This document shows, piece by piece, positions 41,230 to 50,778 of a stretch of DNA of 64,000 bases. The position numbers and the translations under genes were made by a program. The notes under the pieces are model-generated. The model saw only the letters and a program-made list of their open reading frames with translations. It did no database searches and was not told where the DNA came from. Each line of letters opens with the position of its first letter. Position 1 is the stretch's first letter. Source of the DNA: Leifsonia xyli (GTDB taxonomy: Bacteria; Actinomycetota; Actinomycetes; Actinomycetales; Microbacteriaceae); the NCBI GenBank assembly GCA_001647635.1, contig CP014761.1, positions 2,542,001 through 2,606,000 on the forward strand. Reading direction: 5' to 3'.

Positions 41230-43169
41230 GCGAGGCGCTCCAGCGCGGCCGTCAGGTCCGCGCCGGGCTCGATCGCGCCGACCGGCACGCCGCCGCCGAG
41301 CACCGGCAGGTCGACGAGCGCGCGGGCGTCCGCGATCGGGGTGCCCAGCGCCTCCAGCACGCGCAGGGCGATCAGGGTCGTCGCCCGCGGGCTGCCGTCC
41401 ACGATCTTCATGGCGACCGCGGTACCGTCGGCCGCCGCGACGCCGATCACGCCCTCGGCGCCGCCCTTCGCGAGCGCGCCGGGGACCGTCTCCATCAGCG
41501 TCGTGTTCTGGTGGCCGCTTCCGCCGACGTAGTAGGGGTGCTCGCGCATGGCGTCGGTGACCGCGCGCTCCGGCGTCCCGGGCTCGGCCTGCACCAGGCG
41601 GCCGAACGCGCGGGCGACGCCGCGCACGCTGGTCCCGAAGAGCGGCGCGCCGCAGCCGTCGATCGCGTCGTGTCCCACGGGGACGCCCGTCAGCGAAGCC
41701 ATCGTGGCGCGGACGTGCTGCTGAAGGGGGTGCGACGGATCGAGGTAGCCCTCGGTGGGCCAGCCGTTGGTCGCGGCGGCGAGCAGCATCGCGGCGTGCT
41801 TGCCGGAGCAGTTCATCCGGATCCGCGACCGGCCCTCGCCGTCGCGCAGCATCCGCTCGAACGTCGCCTCGTCCTCCGGCCGGTCGACCGGGCAGCCGAG
41901 CGCCGCGTCGTCGACGCCGGCCCGCGTGAGCAGCGAGCGCACCAGGCGCACGTGCTCGTCCTCGCCGGTGTGGCTGCCCGCCGCGATCGCCAGTTCGGGG
42001 CCGGACAGCGGCGCACCCGCCGTCAGGCAGGCGAGCGCCTGCAGCGGCTTCACCGTGCTGCGCGGCAGCACCACCGCATCCGGGTCGCCCAGCTCGATCA
42101 GCGGTGATCCCGCCGGGTCGAGGGCGACGAGGCTGCCGAAGTGCCGGCTCTCGATCAGTCCCGAGCGGCGGACGACCGCGAGCTCGGCGAGGGTGGAAAC
42201 GGTGGGTGCGGCGCTAGGCATGATCGGCTCTCGGGTGGCGGTGGCCGCGTCGTCGTCGTGGTCGACGGCGGCGACGGCGGGAAGGGACGGGAGGGTCGGC
42301 GGCGCGGTGCTCCGGCGCCGCGACCCGCGCTGCAGGCGCGACGCGAACGCCGACAGGCTGCCGTTGACGATCAGGTAGATCACGGTCACCGCGACGTACG
42401 TCGGGATGAGGAGGTGCAGGTATGACGCGAGCACCTGGCCGCGGTACAGCAGCTCGGTGAAGGCGACGATGTAGCCGAGCGATGTGTCCTTGAGAAGGCT
42501 CACGAACTGGGTCACCAGCGACGGCGTCACGTTCCGGATGGCCTGCGGCAGCACCACGTACGTCATGGCCTGGACCGGCCGCATCCCGAGGCTGAGCGCC
42601 GCCTCGCGCTGCCCGCGCGGAAGGCTCAGGATGCCGGCGCGCACGATCTCGGCGAAGACGGCCGCGTTCGCGATGGTCAGCGGCACGACGAGCTTCCACA
42701 GCGTCGGCAGGTTGATGCCGATCTGCGGCAGGCCGAACAGCATCAGGTAGATGACGAGCAGCACGGGCACCGTGCGCGCGATCTCGATGTAGAGGCCGCA
42801 GACGAAGCGCACCCAGCGGACCTGGCTGACCCGGCCGAGCGCGAGCAGCACGCCGAGGATGGCGCCGAGCACGGCGACGATGGCCGCTGCCTCCAGCGTC
42901 CCGAGCAGTCCGACCAGCAGGTACTGCCAGATCGCCCACTCGGTGAACGGAGCCCAGCGCTCGGGCGCGAGCTGCCCGTGCGCGGCGAACTGCCAAAGCC
43001 CGAGGCCGACGATGACGGCGAAGATCAGGATGCTGACGATCGACCCGACGAGGATGTTCCGACGACCGCGGGGCCCCGGCACGTCGTAGATGAAGGCGGC
43101 GTCGTAGCGGCGCTTCGTGCGCGTGGCGCGCACCGGCGCCGGACGGTCGGGGATGAGCTGTGCGGTCAT
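41226..43169 (-). CDS. Fusion: amino-acid ABC permease and asparaginase II
   Basis: One uninterrupted frame of 647 aa. Residues 1-270 are a polar-amino-acid permease: a basic head, five or so membrane segments, and EAA-like loop ALSLGMRPVQAMTYVVLPQA near 165. A linker of about 35 residues, rich in Pro, Ala and Asp, follows (near 280-315). Residues about 317-647 are a complete L-asparaginase II domain (LAELAVVRRSGLIESRHFGS, RMNCSGKHAAMLLAA, GHDAIDGCGAPLF, GGSGHQNTTLME). No stop separates them; the internal ATG at 42221 has only a weak GAGAG upstream. The permease start overlaps the preceding gene (ATGA). The domain would face the cytoplasm and could deamidate asparagine as it enters. Separate translation from the internal ATG or a lost stop codon is the alternative. 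Confidence 0.85.
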   Translation of the reverse strand: MTAQLIPDRPAPVRATRTKRRYDAAFIYDVPGPRGRRNILVGSIVSILIFAVIVGLGLWQFAAHGQLAPERWAPFTEWAIWQYLLVGLLGTLEAAAIVAVLGAILGVLLALGRVSQVRWVRFVCGLYIEIARTVPVLLVIYLMLFGLPQIGINLPTLWKLVVPLTIANAAVFAEIVRAGILSLPRGQREAALSLGMRPVQAMTYVVLPQAIRNVTPSLVTQFVSLLKDTSLGYIVAFTELLYRGQVLASYLHLLIPTYVAVTVIYLIVNGSLSAFASRLQRGSRRRSTAPPTLPSLPAVAAVDHDDDAATATREPIMPSAAPTVSTLAELAVVRRSGLIESRHFGSLVALDPAGSPLIELGDPDAVVLPRSTVKPLQALACLTAGAPLSGPELAIAAGSHTGEDEHVRLVRSLLTRAGVDDAALGCPVDRPEDEATFERMLRDGEGRSRIRMNCSGKHAAMLLAAATNGWPTEGYLDPSHPLQQHVRATMASLTGVPVGHDAIDGCGAPLFGTSVRGVARAFGRLVQAEPGTPERAVTDAMREHPYYVGGSGHQNTTLMETVPGALAKGGAEGVIGVAAADGTAVAMKIVDGSPRATTLIALRVLEALGTPIADARALVDLPVLGGGVPVGAIEPGADLTAALERLA

Positions 43170-43810
43170 CGGGCGATCGCCACCTTCCGCTCCACCCAGC
43201 CGGCGGCGAGGCCGATGGCGAGGGCGATGGCCATGTACACGAGTCCGGCGCTCGAGAAGATCACGATGGGCTGCGCGGCGACGAGGTTCACCTTGTTGAC
43301 CTCGGCCGTGAGCTCGACGACGCCGACCGCCGCGGCGAGGGCGGTGTTCATCGCGAGGGCGATCATGACGTTTCCGATCGGCTGCACGACCGCACGCAAC
43401 GCCTGCGGCACGACGACGTACCGCAGCGACTGCCACAGGGTCAGCCCGAGCGCGCGGGACGCCTCCACCTGCCCGACCGGGACGGTGTTCACACCCGAGC
43501 GCACGGCCTCCGCGACGTAGGCGGCCTCGTACACGGTCAGCACGATGATCGCCGTCGGGGTCAGCGGCAGCAGGATGCCCGCATCCGGCAGTGCGAACAC
43601 CGCGAGCAGGAGCAGCGCCAGCAGCGGCACATTGATGAAGAACTGGACGTAGAGGAACGCCGCGGCGCGCAGCACCGGAATCGGGCTGACGCGCGCGATC
43701 ATCACCAGCACGCCGAGCACGATGGAGCCGACGCCTGCCACCACGGCCATCAGCAGCGTGGTGCCGAGCGCCTGGACCAGCGGTCCCAGGTTGTCGATCA
43801 GGGGGTTCAT
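43166..43810 (-). CDS. Polar amino-acid ABC transporter permease (HisM/GluC type)
   Basis: A 214-aa membrane subunit: LVQALGTTLLMAVVAGVGSI at the start and the ATPase-docking loop ASRALGLTLWQSLRYVVVPQ near residues 130-149. It forms the channel with the permease half of the next gene. ATG at 43810 suits the family start (NPLIDNLGPLVQALGTT). The stop overlaps the fusion gene start by four bases. It lies 95 bp after the binding-protein gene. Confidence 0.93.
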   Translation of the reverse strand: MNPLIDNLGPLVQALGTTLLMAVVAGVGSIVLGVLVMIARVSPIPVLRAAAFLYVQFFINVPLLALLLLAVFALPDAGILLPLTPTAIIVLTVYEAAYVAEAVRSGVNTVPVGQVEASRALGLTLWQSLRYVVVPQALRAVVQPIGNVMIALAMNTALAAAVGVVELTAEVNKVNLVAAQPIVIFSSAGLVYMAIALAIGLAAGWVERKVAIAR

Positions 43811-43905
43811 CGTTCTCTCGTCGGGCGCGGGTGGGAGCAGAGGGGGAGGGGAGGCCGGATGCGCGCGGGCGTGGGGGTCGCCTCCACGCGCATCCGGCCC
43901 GTCTG

Positions 43906-44844
43906 TCAGGAGCCGGGGACGGACCCGATCTCCGGCGGCGTCGGCACGTCGGAGTCGGTCACGGTGCCGAGCGTGGTCTTCCACGCCTTGCCCCACTGGC
44001 CCCCCTTCTGGATGGTCTTCAGCCAGTCGTTGACGAACTTCTTGAAGTCGTCGTCGCCGTGCTTGAGGCCGATGCCGTAGGGCTCCTTCGTGAAGGGGTT
44101 GCCGACGACCTTGATCTGCTTCTCGCTGGCGGCGTCGCTCGCGAGCAGGGTGTAGTCCTGCACGTAGGCGTCGCCGCGGCCCTGGATGAGCGCCTGCACG
44201 GCGGCCGGGTCGGTGCCGAACGCGGTGACGGTGGCCTTCGGGGCGATCTTGGGCACCTCGGTCACGGCCGGCGTGTTGGCGCCGACGATGACGTTCTTGC
44301 CGTCGATGTCCTTGTAGCTCTTAATGTCCGTGTTGTCGCTCTTGACCGCGACCGCGAGGCCGGACTCGAAGTACGGACCGGCGAACGCGACCTGCTTGGC
44401 GCGCTCCTCGGTGATCGTGTACGTGTTGAAGACCACGTCGACGGTGTCGTTCTGGAGCATCGCCTCGCGGGTCTCCGACGCCGGCGGGACGATCTCCACG
44501 TTCGGCTTGCCGATGATGTAGGTCGCGAGCAGCTTGGCGAGCTCGGCGTCGAAGCCGTTCACCTTACTGGGGTCGGTCGGGTCCTGCTGCGAGAGCAGCG
44601 GGGCGTCGAGCGCTTCGGCGACGATGAGCTTGCCGCGCTTCTTGATCTTCTCCATGGTCGAGCCGGAGAGGATGAGGTCGGCCTTCGCGACGGGCGCGCC
44701 GGCCAGCACCGAGTCACCGGACGCGGTCGAGCTGGCGTCGCTGCCGGGCAGTGCCGTACCTCCGGAGCACGCGGTGACGGCGAGCGTCACGGCGGCGAGC
44801 AGGACGCCGGCGACGGCGCTCTTCCTGCGGATGCTGCGGGTCAT
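43906..44844 (-). CDS. Amino-acid (glutamate/asparagine type) binding lipoprotein
   Basis: A 312-aa family 3 solute-binding protein. It has a lipoprotein signal with a basic start, hydrophobic core and lipobox VTAC (Cys near residue 26). The mature part shows KIKKRGKLIVAEALDAP, VNGFDAELAKLLATYIIG, VFNTYTITEERAKQVAFAGPY and ALIQGRGDAYVQDY in family order. It captures a polar amino acid, glutamate or asparagine most likely. ATG at 44844 is chosen because AAAGGG lies 9 nt upstream; an ATG three codons earlier touches that site. Confidence 0.92.
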   Translation of the reverse strand: MTRSIRRKSAVAGVLLAAVTLAVTACSGGTALPGSDASSTASGDSVLAGAPVAKADLILSGSTMEKIKKRGKLIVAEALDAPLLSQQDPTDPSKVNGFDAELAKLLATYIIGKPNVEIVPPASETREAMLQNDTVDVVFNTYTITEERAKQVAFAGPYFESGLAVAVKSDNTDIKSYKDIDGKNVIVGANTPAVTEVPKIAPKATVTAFGTDPAAVQALIQGRGDAYVQDYTLLASDAASEKQIKVVGNPFTKEPYGIGLKHGDDDFKKFVNDWLKTIQKGGQWGKAWKTTLGTVTDSDVPTPPEIGSVPGS

Positions 44845-44909
44845 GGGATGCATCCCTTTCTGATGTGGGCGGGGTGTGATGTGGAGCGGTGGTGCGCGGC
44901 CCTGCGCTG

Positions 44910-45662
44910 TCAGTGCGACAGCACGGAGGCCAGGAACGACTGCGCCCGCGCGGTGGCCGGCGAGTCGAAGAACTGTGCGGGCGGGGCCTGCTCGACGATC
45001 TGGCCGCGGTCCATGAAGACCACGCGGTCGGCGGCGCGACGGGCGAAGCCCATCTCGTGGGTGACGACGATCATCGTCATGCCCTCCTTGGCGAGGGAGG
45101 TCATGACATCCAGCACCTCGCCGACCATCTCGGGGTCGAGCGCGCTCGTCGGCTCGTCGAAGAGCATGACCTTCGGTTGCATGGCGAGCGCGCGGGCGAT
45201 GGCTGCGCGCTGCTGCTGGCCGCCGGAGAGCTGGGCCGGGTGGCTGTCGGCCTTGTCGGCGATCCCCACACGGTCGAGGAGCTGCATCGCCTGGGCGCGC
45301 GCGGCGTCCTTGCCGAGCTTGCGCACCTTGAGCGGGGCGAGTGTGACGTTGTCGAGGATCGTGCGGTGTGCGAACAGGTTGAACGACTGGAAGACCATGC
45401 CGACCTCGGCGCGGAGCTTCGCGAGCGGAGCGCCCTCCTCGGGGAGCAGCTCGCCGTCGACGCGGATCTCACCGGAGTCGATCGTCTCGAGCCGGTTGAT
45501 GGAGCGGCACAGCGTCGACTTGCCCGAGCCGGACGGCCCGACCACCACGACGACCTCGCGCTCGGCGACGTCGAGGTCGATGTTCTGCAGCACGTGGAGG
45601 TCGCCGAAATGCTTGTCGACCGCGCGCAGGCTGACCATCGGCCGGGCGTTCGTTGCTGTCAT
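44910..45662 (-). CDS. Polar amino-acid ABC transporter ATP-binding protein
   Basis: A 250-aa ATPase of the GlnQ/GluA type: Walker [22 protein letters not shown]-loop [17 protein letters not shown], signature [17 protein letters not shown], Walker [13 protein letters not shown] and switch His in VTHEMGFA. It powers the importer encoded downstream. ATG at 45662 with GAGGAA upstream. It heads the operon, and the gap to the divergent ROK repressor holds a repeated ATATCGAA motif. Confidence 0.94.
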   Translation of the reverse strand: MTATNARPMVSLRAVDKHFGDLHVLQNIDLDVAEREVVVVVGPSGSGKSTLCRSINRLETIDSGEIRVDGELLPEEGAPLAKLRAEVGMVFQSFNLFAHRTILDNVTLAPLKVRKLGKDAARAQAMQLLDRVGIADKADSHPAQLSGGQQQRAAIARALAMQPKVMLFDEPTSALDPEMVGEVLDVMTSLAKEGMTMIVVTHEMGFARRAADRVVFMDRGQIVEQAPPAQFFDSPATARAQSFLASVLSH

Positions 45663-45729
45663 CGGTGGTTCCTCGCGTCGTTGTCGGGCAGGTTTCGATG
45701 AGCGTACTAAGTAACCCCCGATAACCGCA

Positions 45730-45758
45730 ATATCGAAATTAGTTAATGCGATATCGAA
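45730..45758. promoter_or_regulatory. Operator candidate, two ATATCGAA copies 21 bp apart
   Basis: ATATCGAA occurs at 45730-45737 and 45751-45758, two helical turns apart, in the A+T-rich gap between the importer operon and the ROK repressor. CAATATCG and CGATATCG also form an imperfect inverted repeat. It is a probable ROK repressor site for both directions. Confidence 0.6.
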
Positions 45759-45801
45759 CGAACTCGGTACAGTATTCTCGACGAAACGAGGGGACGCGCC
45801 G

Positions 45802-47013
45802 ATGGTGAGCACGATGGGGCCGAGCACGGTCGAAGGGACGCCGGTCCACGCCGGTCCCGGTACACCCGGTGGCATCCTCGACCTCGTGCGCTCCGGCCGC
45901 TCCCGGTCGCGCGCCGACATTGCGCGCAGCACCGGCCTCTCGCCCTCGACCGTCTCGCAGCGGGTGGACGCTCTGATCGCGGCGGGCTATCTCCGCGAGG
46001 CCGGCGCGGGCGTCTCGCACGGCGGACGCCGCCCGCGGGCCCTCGAAGTGGATGCGTCCACGGGTGTCGTCTGCGCCGCAGACCTCGGTTCGCACCACGC
46101 CACGTTCGGACTCATCGACCTCGGCGGCCGCCTCCTCGCCTCCCGGAACGAGCCGATGGACATCGGCACCGGCCCCGGCGCCGTGCTCGGCTGGATCGCC
46201 GAGATCGCCGCCGAGCTGACGGCCGAGCACGCGCAGCCCGGACAGACACTCCGCGGCTTCGGGATCGGCTTGCCCGGCCCGGTCGACTCGACCTCCGGCC
46301 GCATGGTGTCACCCTCGCGCATGCCTGGATGGAACGGGGTCGACGTCGCCGCCGAGCTCACCCGGATCACCGGCCTCCCGGCCGCCGCGGACAACGACGC
46401 CAACCTGATGGCCCTGGGGGAGTACGACACCCTCGCGGCAGGGGGCGCGGAGGTCGGCGAGCTGGTGTTCGTCAAGGCGGGGTCGAGCATCGGCTGCGGC
46501 ATCATCGCCTTCGGCGGCGTCTATCACGGCTTCCATGGCATGGCCGGCGACATCAGCCACGTCACGGTCCCCGGCGCGCCTGCCGTCCTCTGCTCCTGCG
46601 GGCGGATCGGCTGCCTGGACGCGGTCGCCGGGGGCGCCGCGATCGTGCAGGCCCTGCGGTCCTCCGGCGTCGACGTCGCCGACACGCGCGAGGTGCTGGC
46701 GCTGGCCCGCGACGCGCATCCCCGTGCGACGCAGGAGCTGCGGGAGGCGGGTCTCCGCACCGGCGGCGTGCTGGCGACGATCATGAACTTCTTCAACCCG
46801 CAGCGGCTCGTGCTCGGCGGCATCCTGGGCGAGGCGGAGGCGTTCGTCGCCGGTGTGCGGTCGGCGATCTACTCCGACTGCCTGCCGATGATCACCGACC
46901 AGCTCGACATCGCGGTGAGCGCGGCGAAGGAGAACGCGGGCATCCGCGGCGCCGGTCGGCTCATCCTCGACGCCCTGTTCGACCCGTCGCGCGTCGACCT
47001 CGTCGTGCGATGA
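45802..47013 (+). CDS. ROK family transcriptional repressor
   Basis: A 403-aa NagC/XylR-like repressor. An N-terminal winged helix-turn-helix ([20 protein letters not shown], about residues 37-56) precedes a ROK sugar-binding domain with the zinc motif [10 protein letters not shown] near 264. The effector is probably a sugar or sugar phosphate. It is the first gene of an operon with a dehydrogenase and an alpha-glucosidase, and it is divergent from the amino-acid importer/asparaginase/ROK-kinase operon. Confidence 0.93.
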   Translation: MVSTMGPSTVEGTPVHAGPGTPGGILDLVRSGRSRSRADIARSTGLSPSTVSQRVDALIAAGYLREAGAGVSHGGRRPRALEVDASTGVVCAADLGSHHATFGLIDLGGRLLASRNEPMDIGTGPGAVLGWIAEIAAELTAEHAQPGQTLRGFGIGLPGPVDSTSGRMVSPSRMPGWNGVDVAAELTRITGLPAAADNDANLMALGEYDTLAAGGAEVGELVFVKAGSSIGCGIIAFGGVYHGFHGMAGDISHVTVPGAPAVLCSCGRIGCLDAVAGGAAIVQALRSSGVDVADTREVLALARDAHPRATQELREAGLRTGGVLATIMNFFNPQRLVLGGILGEAEAFVAGVRSAIYSDCLPMITDQLDIAVSAAKENAGIRGAGRLILDALFDPSRVDLVVR

Positions 47014-47921
47014 CCGCGCACGGCGTCGCGGTCGTCGGCGCGGGCCGGATGGGTGAGGCGCACGCGACGGCCTGGGCGCGGCTCGGCGTTCCGGTGCGCT
47101 GGGCCGTCTCCCCGCGCCGCCGCCCCGAACTCCGGGATGCGCCGGACGCCCGCTGGGCGACCTCCCTGGCGGAGGCGCTCGCCGATCCGGACGTCACGAT
47201 CGTGTCCATCTGCACGCCGACGCCGTCGCACGCCCCGCTGGCGATCGAGGCGCTCGACGCCGGGCGTCACGTGCTGCTGGAGAAGCCGATCGCGCTGACC
47301 GTCGACGACGCGCACCGGGTCGCCGCTGCGGCATCCCGCGCACCCGGGACCCTCATGGTCGCGCACGTCGTCCGGTTCTTCCCCGGCTACGCCGCGCTCG
47401 CCTCCCGCGTCGCCGCCGGGTCGGTCGGCCGCCCACGGGTCGTGCGCGCCTCCCGGATCTCGGACGCGCCCGTCGGCTACGACTGGCTGGAGGACGAGGA
47501 GCGTTCCGGCGGGATGCTCGTCGACTTCGCCATCCACGACATCGACCAGGCGAACGCCCACCTCGGACGCGCGGTCGCGGTGACGAGCGTCCCGCTGCGC
47601 GGCGAGGGCTTCGGTGCCCCGGTCGCCACCACCATCGAGTACGCCGACGGCGGTGTCGCGCAGCTGCTGCATGCCTCCGACCTGCCCGCCGGCGTTCCGT
47701 TCCGTTCCACGCTCGAGGTCGTCGGGGACGCCGGGGTGGACACGGCAGAGACGGCCGCCTGGGAGGCCTTCGTGGCGCAGGCCCGCTACTTCCTGGAGTG
47801 CGCCGAGCGCGGCGCCGAGCCGGCGCGCGCGCCCGTGGCCGCGGCGGTCGAGGCCCTCACGGTCGCGTTGGCCGCCCGCGAGTCGGCGCGGACGGGACGG
47901 CGGGTGCCGCTCCCCGGGTAG
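47010..47921 (+). CDS. Gfo/Idh/MocA family oxidoreductase
   Basis: A 303-aa NAD(P)-dependent sugar or inositol dehydrogenase-like protein. The nucleotide-binding start is GVAVVGAGRMGEAHATAW, the EKPIAL motif with the catalytic lysine is at about residue 94, and VDFAIHDIDQANAHLG is the substrate-side helix near 170-185. The ATG overlaps the ROK repressor stop (ATGA). It probably oxidises a sugar derivative linked to the repressor's effector; the exact substrate is unknown. Confidence 0.92.
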   Translation: MTAHGVAVVGAGRMGEAHATAWARLGVPVRWAVSPRRRPELRDAPDARWATSLAEALADPDVTIVSICTPTPSHAPLAIEALDAGRHVLLEKPIALTVDDAHRVAAAASRAPGTLMVAHVVRFFPGYAALASRVAAGSVGRPRVVRASRISDAPVGYDWLEDEERSGGMLVDFAIHDIDQANAHLGRAVAVTSVPLRGEGFGAPVATTIEYADGGVAQLLHASDLPAGVPFRSTLEVVGDAGVDTAETAAWEAFVAQARYFLECAERGAEPARAPVAAAVEALTVALAARESARTGRRVPLPG

Positions 47922-47930
47922 GGTGGGCGC

Positions 47931-49631
47931 GTGAACGACAAGTGGTGGCAGTCGGCGGTCGTCTATCAGGTCTACCCGCGGAGCTTCGCCGACAGCGACG
48001 GCGACGGCATCGGCGACCTGCGCGGCGTGATCGAGCACCTCGACTACCTCAAGACGCTCGGCGTCGATGTGGTCTGGCTGTCCCCGATCTACGCCTCGCC
48101 GCATGACGACAACGGCTACGACATCAGCGACTACCGCGCGATCGACCCGCTGTTCGGCACCTTCGAGGACTTCGACGAACTGCTCGACGGCCTGCACGCG
48201 CGCGGGATGAAGCTCGTCATGGACCTCGTGGTCAACCACACCTCCGATGAGCACCCGTGGTTCATCGAGTCGGCATCCTCGACCGACAACCCCAAGCGCG
48301 ACTGGTACTGGTGGCGCCCGGCGCGGGCCGGCCACCAGCCCGGCGAGCACGGCGCCGAGCCGAACAACTGGGGCTCCTTCTTCTCCGGTCCCGCCTGGCA
48401 GCTCGACCCGCAGACCGGCGAGTACTACCTCCACCTGTTCTCCCGGAAGCAGCCCGACCTCAACTGGGAGAACCCGGAGGTGCGCGAGGCCGTCTACGAC
48501 ATGATGAACTGGTGGCTCGACCGTGGGGTCGACGGGTTCCGGATGGACGTCATCAACTTCATCTCGAAGGTGACCGACCTGCCCGACGGCGAGGTGCCCG
48601 AGGGCGCGCTGTACGGGAACGCGTACCCGTACTTCGGTCAGGGGCCGCGCATCCACGAGTTCCTGCACGAGATGCACCAGCGGGTGTTCCTCGGCCGCGG
48701 CGACCGCTACCTCACGGTCGGCGAGATGCCGGGCGTCGACGTCGAGCAGGCGCGGCGCTTCACCGACCCGGCGAACGGCGAGCTGGACATGGTGTTCCAG
48801 TTCGAGCACGTCGACCTCGACCACGGCCCCGGCGGCAAGTGGGACCACCGTCCCGCCTCGGTACTGGACCTGAAGCGCAACCTGTCGAAGTGGCAGGAGG
48901 GTCTCGCGGAGGTGGGCTGGAACAGCCTGTACTGGAACAACCACGACCAGCCGCGGGTCGTCAGCCGGTTCGGCGACGACGGCGAGCACCGGGTGGTGTC
49001 CGCCAAGGCGCTCGGGACGGTCCTGCACCTGATGCGCGGCACGCCCTACGTCTACCAGGGCGAGGAGCTCGGGATGACGAACGTGCCGTTCGCGTCCATC
49101 GACGACTTCCGCGACATCGAGTCGCTCAACCACTACGCCGAAGCGGTCGACATCCTGGGCGCCCCCTCGGAGGTCGTGCTGGCGGCCCTGCGGCGGACCA
49201 GCCGCGACAACGCCCGTACGCCGATGCAGTGGACCGCCGGCCCGAACGCCGGGTTCACGACCGGGACGCCGTGGATCGCGGCCAACCCGAACGCGAGAGA
49301 GATCAACGCCGAGGCGGAGGTCGCCGACGACGACTCCGTGTTCGCGCACTACCGCGCCCTGATCGACCTGCGGCACCGGTCGGAGGTCGTGGCGCGCGGC
49401 GACTACACGCTGGTGCTGCCGGAGCATCCGCAGATCTTCGCGTACACCCGGATGCTCGGTGACGAGGCGTTGCTCGTGCTCGCGAACCTGACCGGCGACG
49501 AGGCGACGTTCGACCCCGCAGAGCTGCCCGGATGGTCGGACGCGGAGCCCGTGCTCTCGAACCTCGACGGCTCGGCCGCCGCCCGTGGCGTGCTGCGGCC
49601 CTGGGAGGCGGTCGTCCTCGCGCGAGGCTGA
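47931..49631 (+). CDS. GH13 alpha-glucosidase (oligo-1,6-glucosidase type)
   Basis: A 566-aa cytoplasmic glycoside hydrolase family 13 enzyme. The four conserved regions are in order: DLVVNHTSDEHPW, GFRMDVINFISKV (nucleophile Asp), LTVGEMPGVD (acid/base Glu) and WNNHDQPRVVSR. The start KWWQSAVVYQVYPRSFADS is typical of alpha-glucosidases acting on short isomalto- or malto-oligosaccharides. GTG at 47931, 9 bp after the dehydrogenase stop, with GTAGGGTGGG upstream. It is the last gene of the ROK-repressor operon. Confidence 0.93.
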   Translation: MNDKWWQSAVVYQVYPRSFADSDGDGIGDLRGVIEHLDYLKTLGVDVVWLSPIYASPHDDNGYDISDYRAIDPLFGTFEDFDELLDGLHARGMKLVMDLVVNHTSDEHPWFIESASSTDNPKRDWYWWRPARAGHQPGEHGAEPNNWGSFFSGPAWQLDPQTGEYYLHLFSRKQPDLNWENPEVREAVYDMMNWWLDRGVDGFRMDVINFISKVTDLPDGEVPEGALYGNAYPYFGQGPRIHEFLHEMHQRVFLGRGDRYLTVGEMPGVDVEQARRFTDPANGELDMVFQFEHVDLDHGPGGKWDHRPASVLDLKRNLSKWQEGLAEVGWNSLYWNNHDQPRVVSRFGDDGEHRVVSAKALGTVLHLMRGTPYVYQGEELGMTNVPFASIDDFRDIESLNHYAEAVDILGAPSEVVLAALRRTSRDNARTPMQWTAGPNAGFTTGTPWIAANPNAREINAEAEVADDDSVFAHYRALIDLRHRSEVVARGDYTLVLPEHPQIFAYTRMLGDEALLVLANLTGDEATFDPAELPGWSDAEPVLSNLDGSAAARGVLRPWEAVVLARG

Positions 49632-49702
49632 CGTGCGCCGCGCCGGTCTTGCGCCGTCGCTCCCGAGAGGTGTGGGATAGGCGGCACGAACCGGGAGGCG
49701 AT

Positions 49703-50146
49703 ATGGGCGAGTACGTGGCGCGTGCGGAGATCGACGTGACGGCCCCGCGCAGCACGGTCTGGAAGGTGCTGACCTCGAACGGCGCACGGCCGGAGATCAT
49801 GTTCGGGGCGGAGGTCGTCTCGGACTGGCGGGTCGGTTCGAGGATCGCCTGGCGCGGCGAGTGGCAGGGCAAGACGTTCGAGGATCACGGCCGCGTCATC
49901 GAGCTCGAGAACCGCGAGGAGCCCTGGCGCATCGTGCTGACGCACTTCAGCCCGCTGAGCGGTCAGCCGGACGTGCCCGACAACTACCACACGCTCCGGT
50001 TCGAGTTGGATGCCATCCCGGGCGGCACGCGCATCACCCTCGACCAGGACAACAATCCCACCCGGGAGGCCGCCGAGCACGCGCAGGCGAACTGGGCTCA
50101 GATGCTCGCCGGCGTGAAGACCGTCGCCGAGCGCGACCAGAACTGA
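49703..50146 (+). CDS. SRPBCC family protein
   Basis: A 147-aa START-like domain protein: YVARAEIDVTAPRSTVWKVL at the start, a beta-rich middle with GEWQGKTFEDHGRVIE, and the long C-terminal helix AQANWAQMLAGVKTVAERD. It probably binds a hydrophobic ligand; no specific function can be given. GGGAGG precedes the ATG at 49703. It is convergent with the TetR gene 3 bp away. Confidence 0.86.
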   Translation: MGEYVARAEIDVTAPRSTVWKVLTSNGARPEIMFGAEVVSDWRVGSRIAWRGEWQGKTFEDHGRVIELENREEPWRIVLTHFSPLSGQPDVPDNYHTLRFELDAIPGGTRITLDQDNNPTREAAEHAQANWAQMLAGVKTVAERDQN

Positions 50147-50149
50147 CGC

Positions 50150-50734
50150 TCAGTCGCCGAACGCCTCGCGGAGGAACGCCGTCAGGAAGACGTCGAACGC
50201 CTGCACGGTGCCGTTGCGGTCGCCGCTGATCAGGAAACCGAAGTGCAGGCCGGCGGCGGAGTCGACCAGCCAGTGCGCGAGCACCCCCGCGCGGCGCGTC
50301 TCGATGCCCTGCTCCTTGAGCCAGGACTTCACGGTGTCGCGCCACTGCGTGAAGGCGACGGTGACGCGCTGTCCGATGTCGGGGTCGATCGGCTCCAAGG
50401 CGCCCGCCTCGAACTGCAGGCGCAGGGCCGTCCGGTTGTTCTCGCGGAGCGAGTGACGGAAGGCCTCCTTGTACCAGTCGCGGAACTGATTGCGGTCGAA
50501 TGCGGTCACATCCACGCCGACCAGCGACTCGGACTGCTGGCGCACTCCCTCTTCGAGGATGGCGTCGATCATCTCCTGACGCGACCCGAAGTGGTAGACG
50601 AACGAGTAGGTGCTGACCCCGAGGGCGCTCGCCAGGCTGCGGAACGTCATGCGCGAGAGCGGCTCGGTCGCGACATGGTCCATGATGCGCGCGAGGAGCT
50701 CCGGCTTGCGATTCGGATCTGGAGTGCGGCCCAC
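50150..50734 (-). CDS. TetR family transcriptional regulator
   Basis: A 194-aa repressor. The helix-turn-helix is FRSLASALGVSTYSFVYHFG (about residues 31-50). The C-terminal effector domain contains AGVLAHWLVDSAAGLHFGFL. Target genes are not obvious: the penicillin-binding protein gene precedes it on the same strand and the SRPBCC gene is convergent. An ACTAGTC inverted repeat just upstream suggests autoregulation. Confidence 0.92.
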   Translation of the reverse strand: MGRTPDPNRKPELLARIMDHVATEPLSRMTFRSLASALGVSTYSFVYHFGSRQEMIDAILEEGVRQQSESLVGVDVTAFDRNQFRDWYKEAFRHSLRENNRTALRLQFEAGALEPIDPDIGQRVTVAFTQWRDTVKSWLKEQGIETRRAGVLAHWLVDSAAGLHFGFLISGDRNGTVQAFDVFLTAFLREAFGD

Positions 50735-50742
50735 GCGATAAC

Positions 50743-50773
50743 ACTAGTCCGAATATCGCGCCGGATGACTAGT
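50743..50773. promoter_or_regulatory. Inverted repeat ACTAGTC-N17-GACTAGT
   Basis: Perfect 7-bp arms at 50743-50749 and 50767-50773 lie immediately upstream of the TetR-type gene start, the expected place for its own operator. Confidence 0.5.
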
Positions 50774-50778
50774 CGTCT

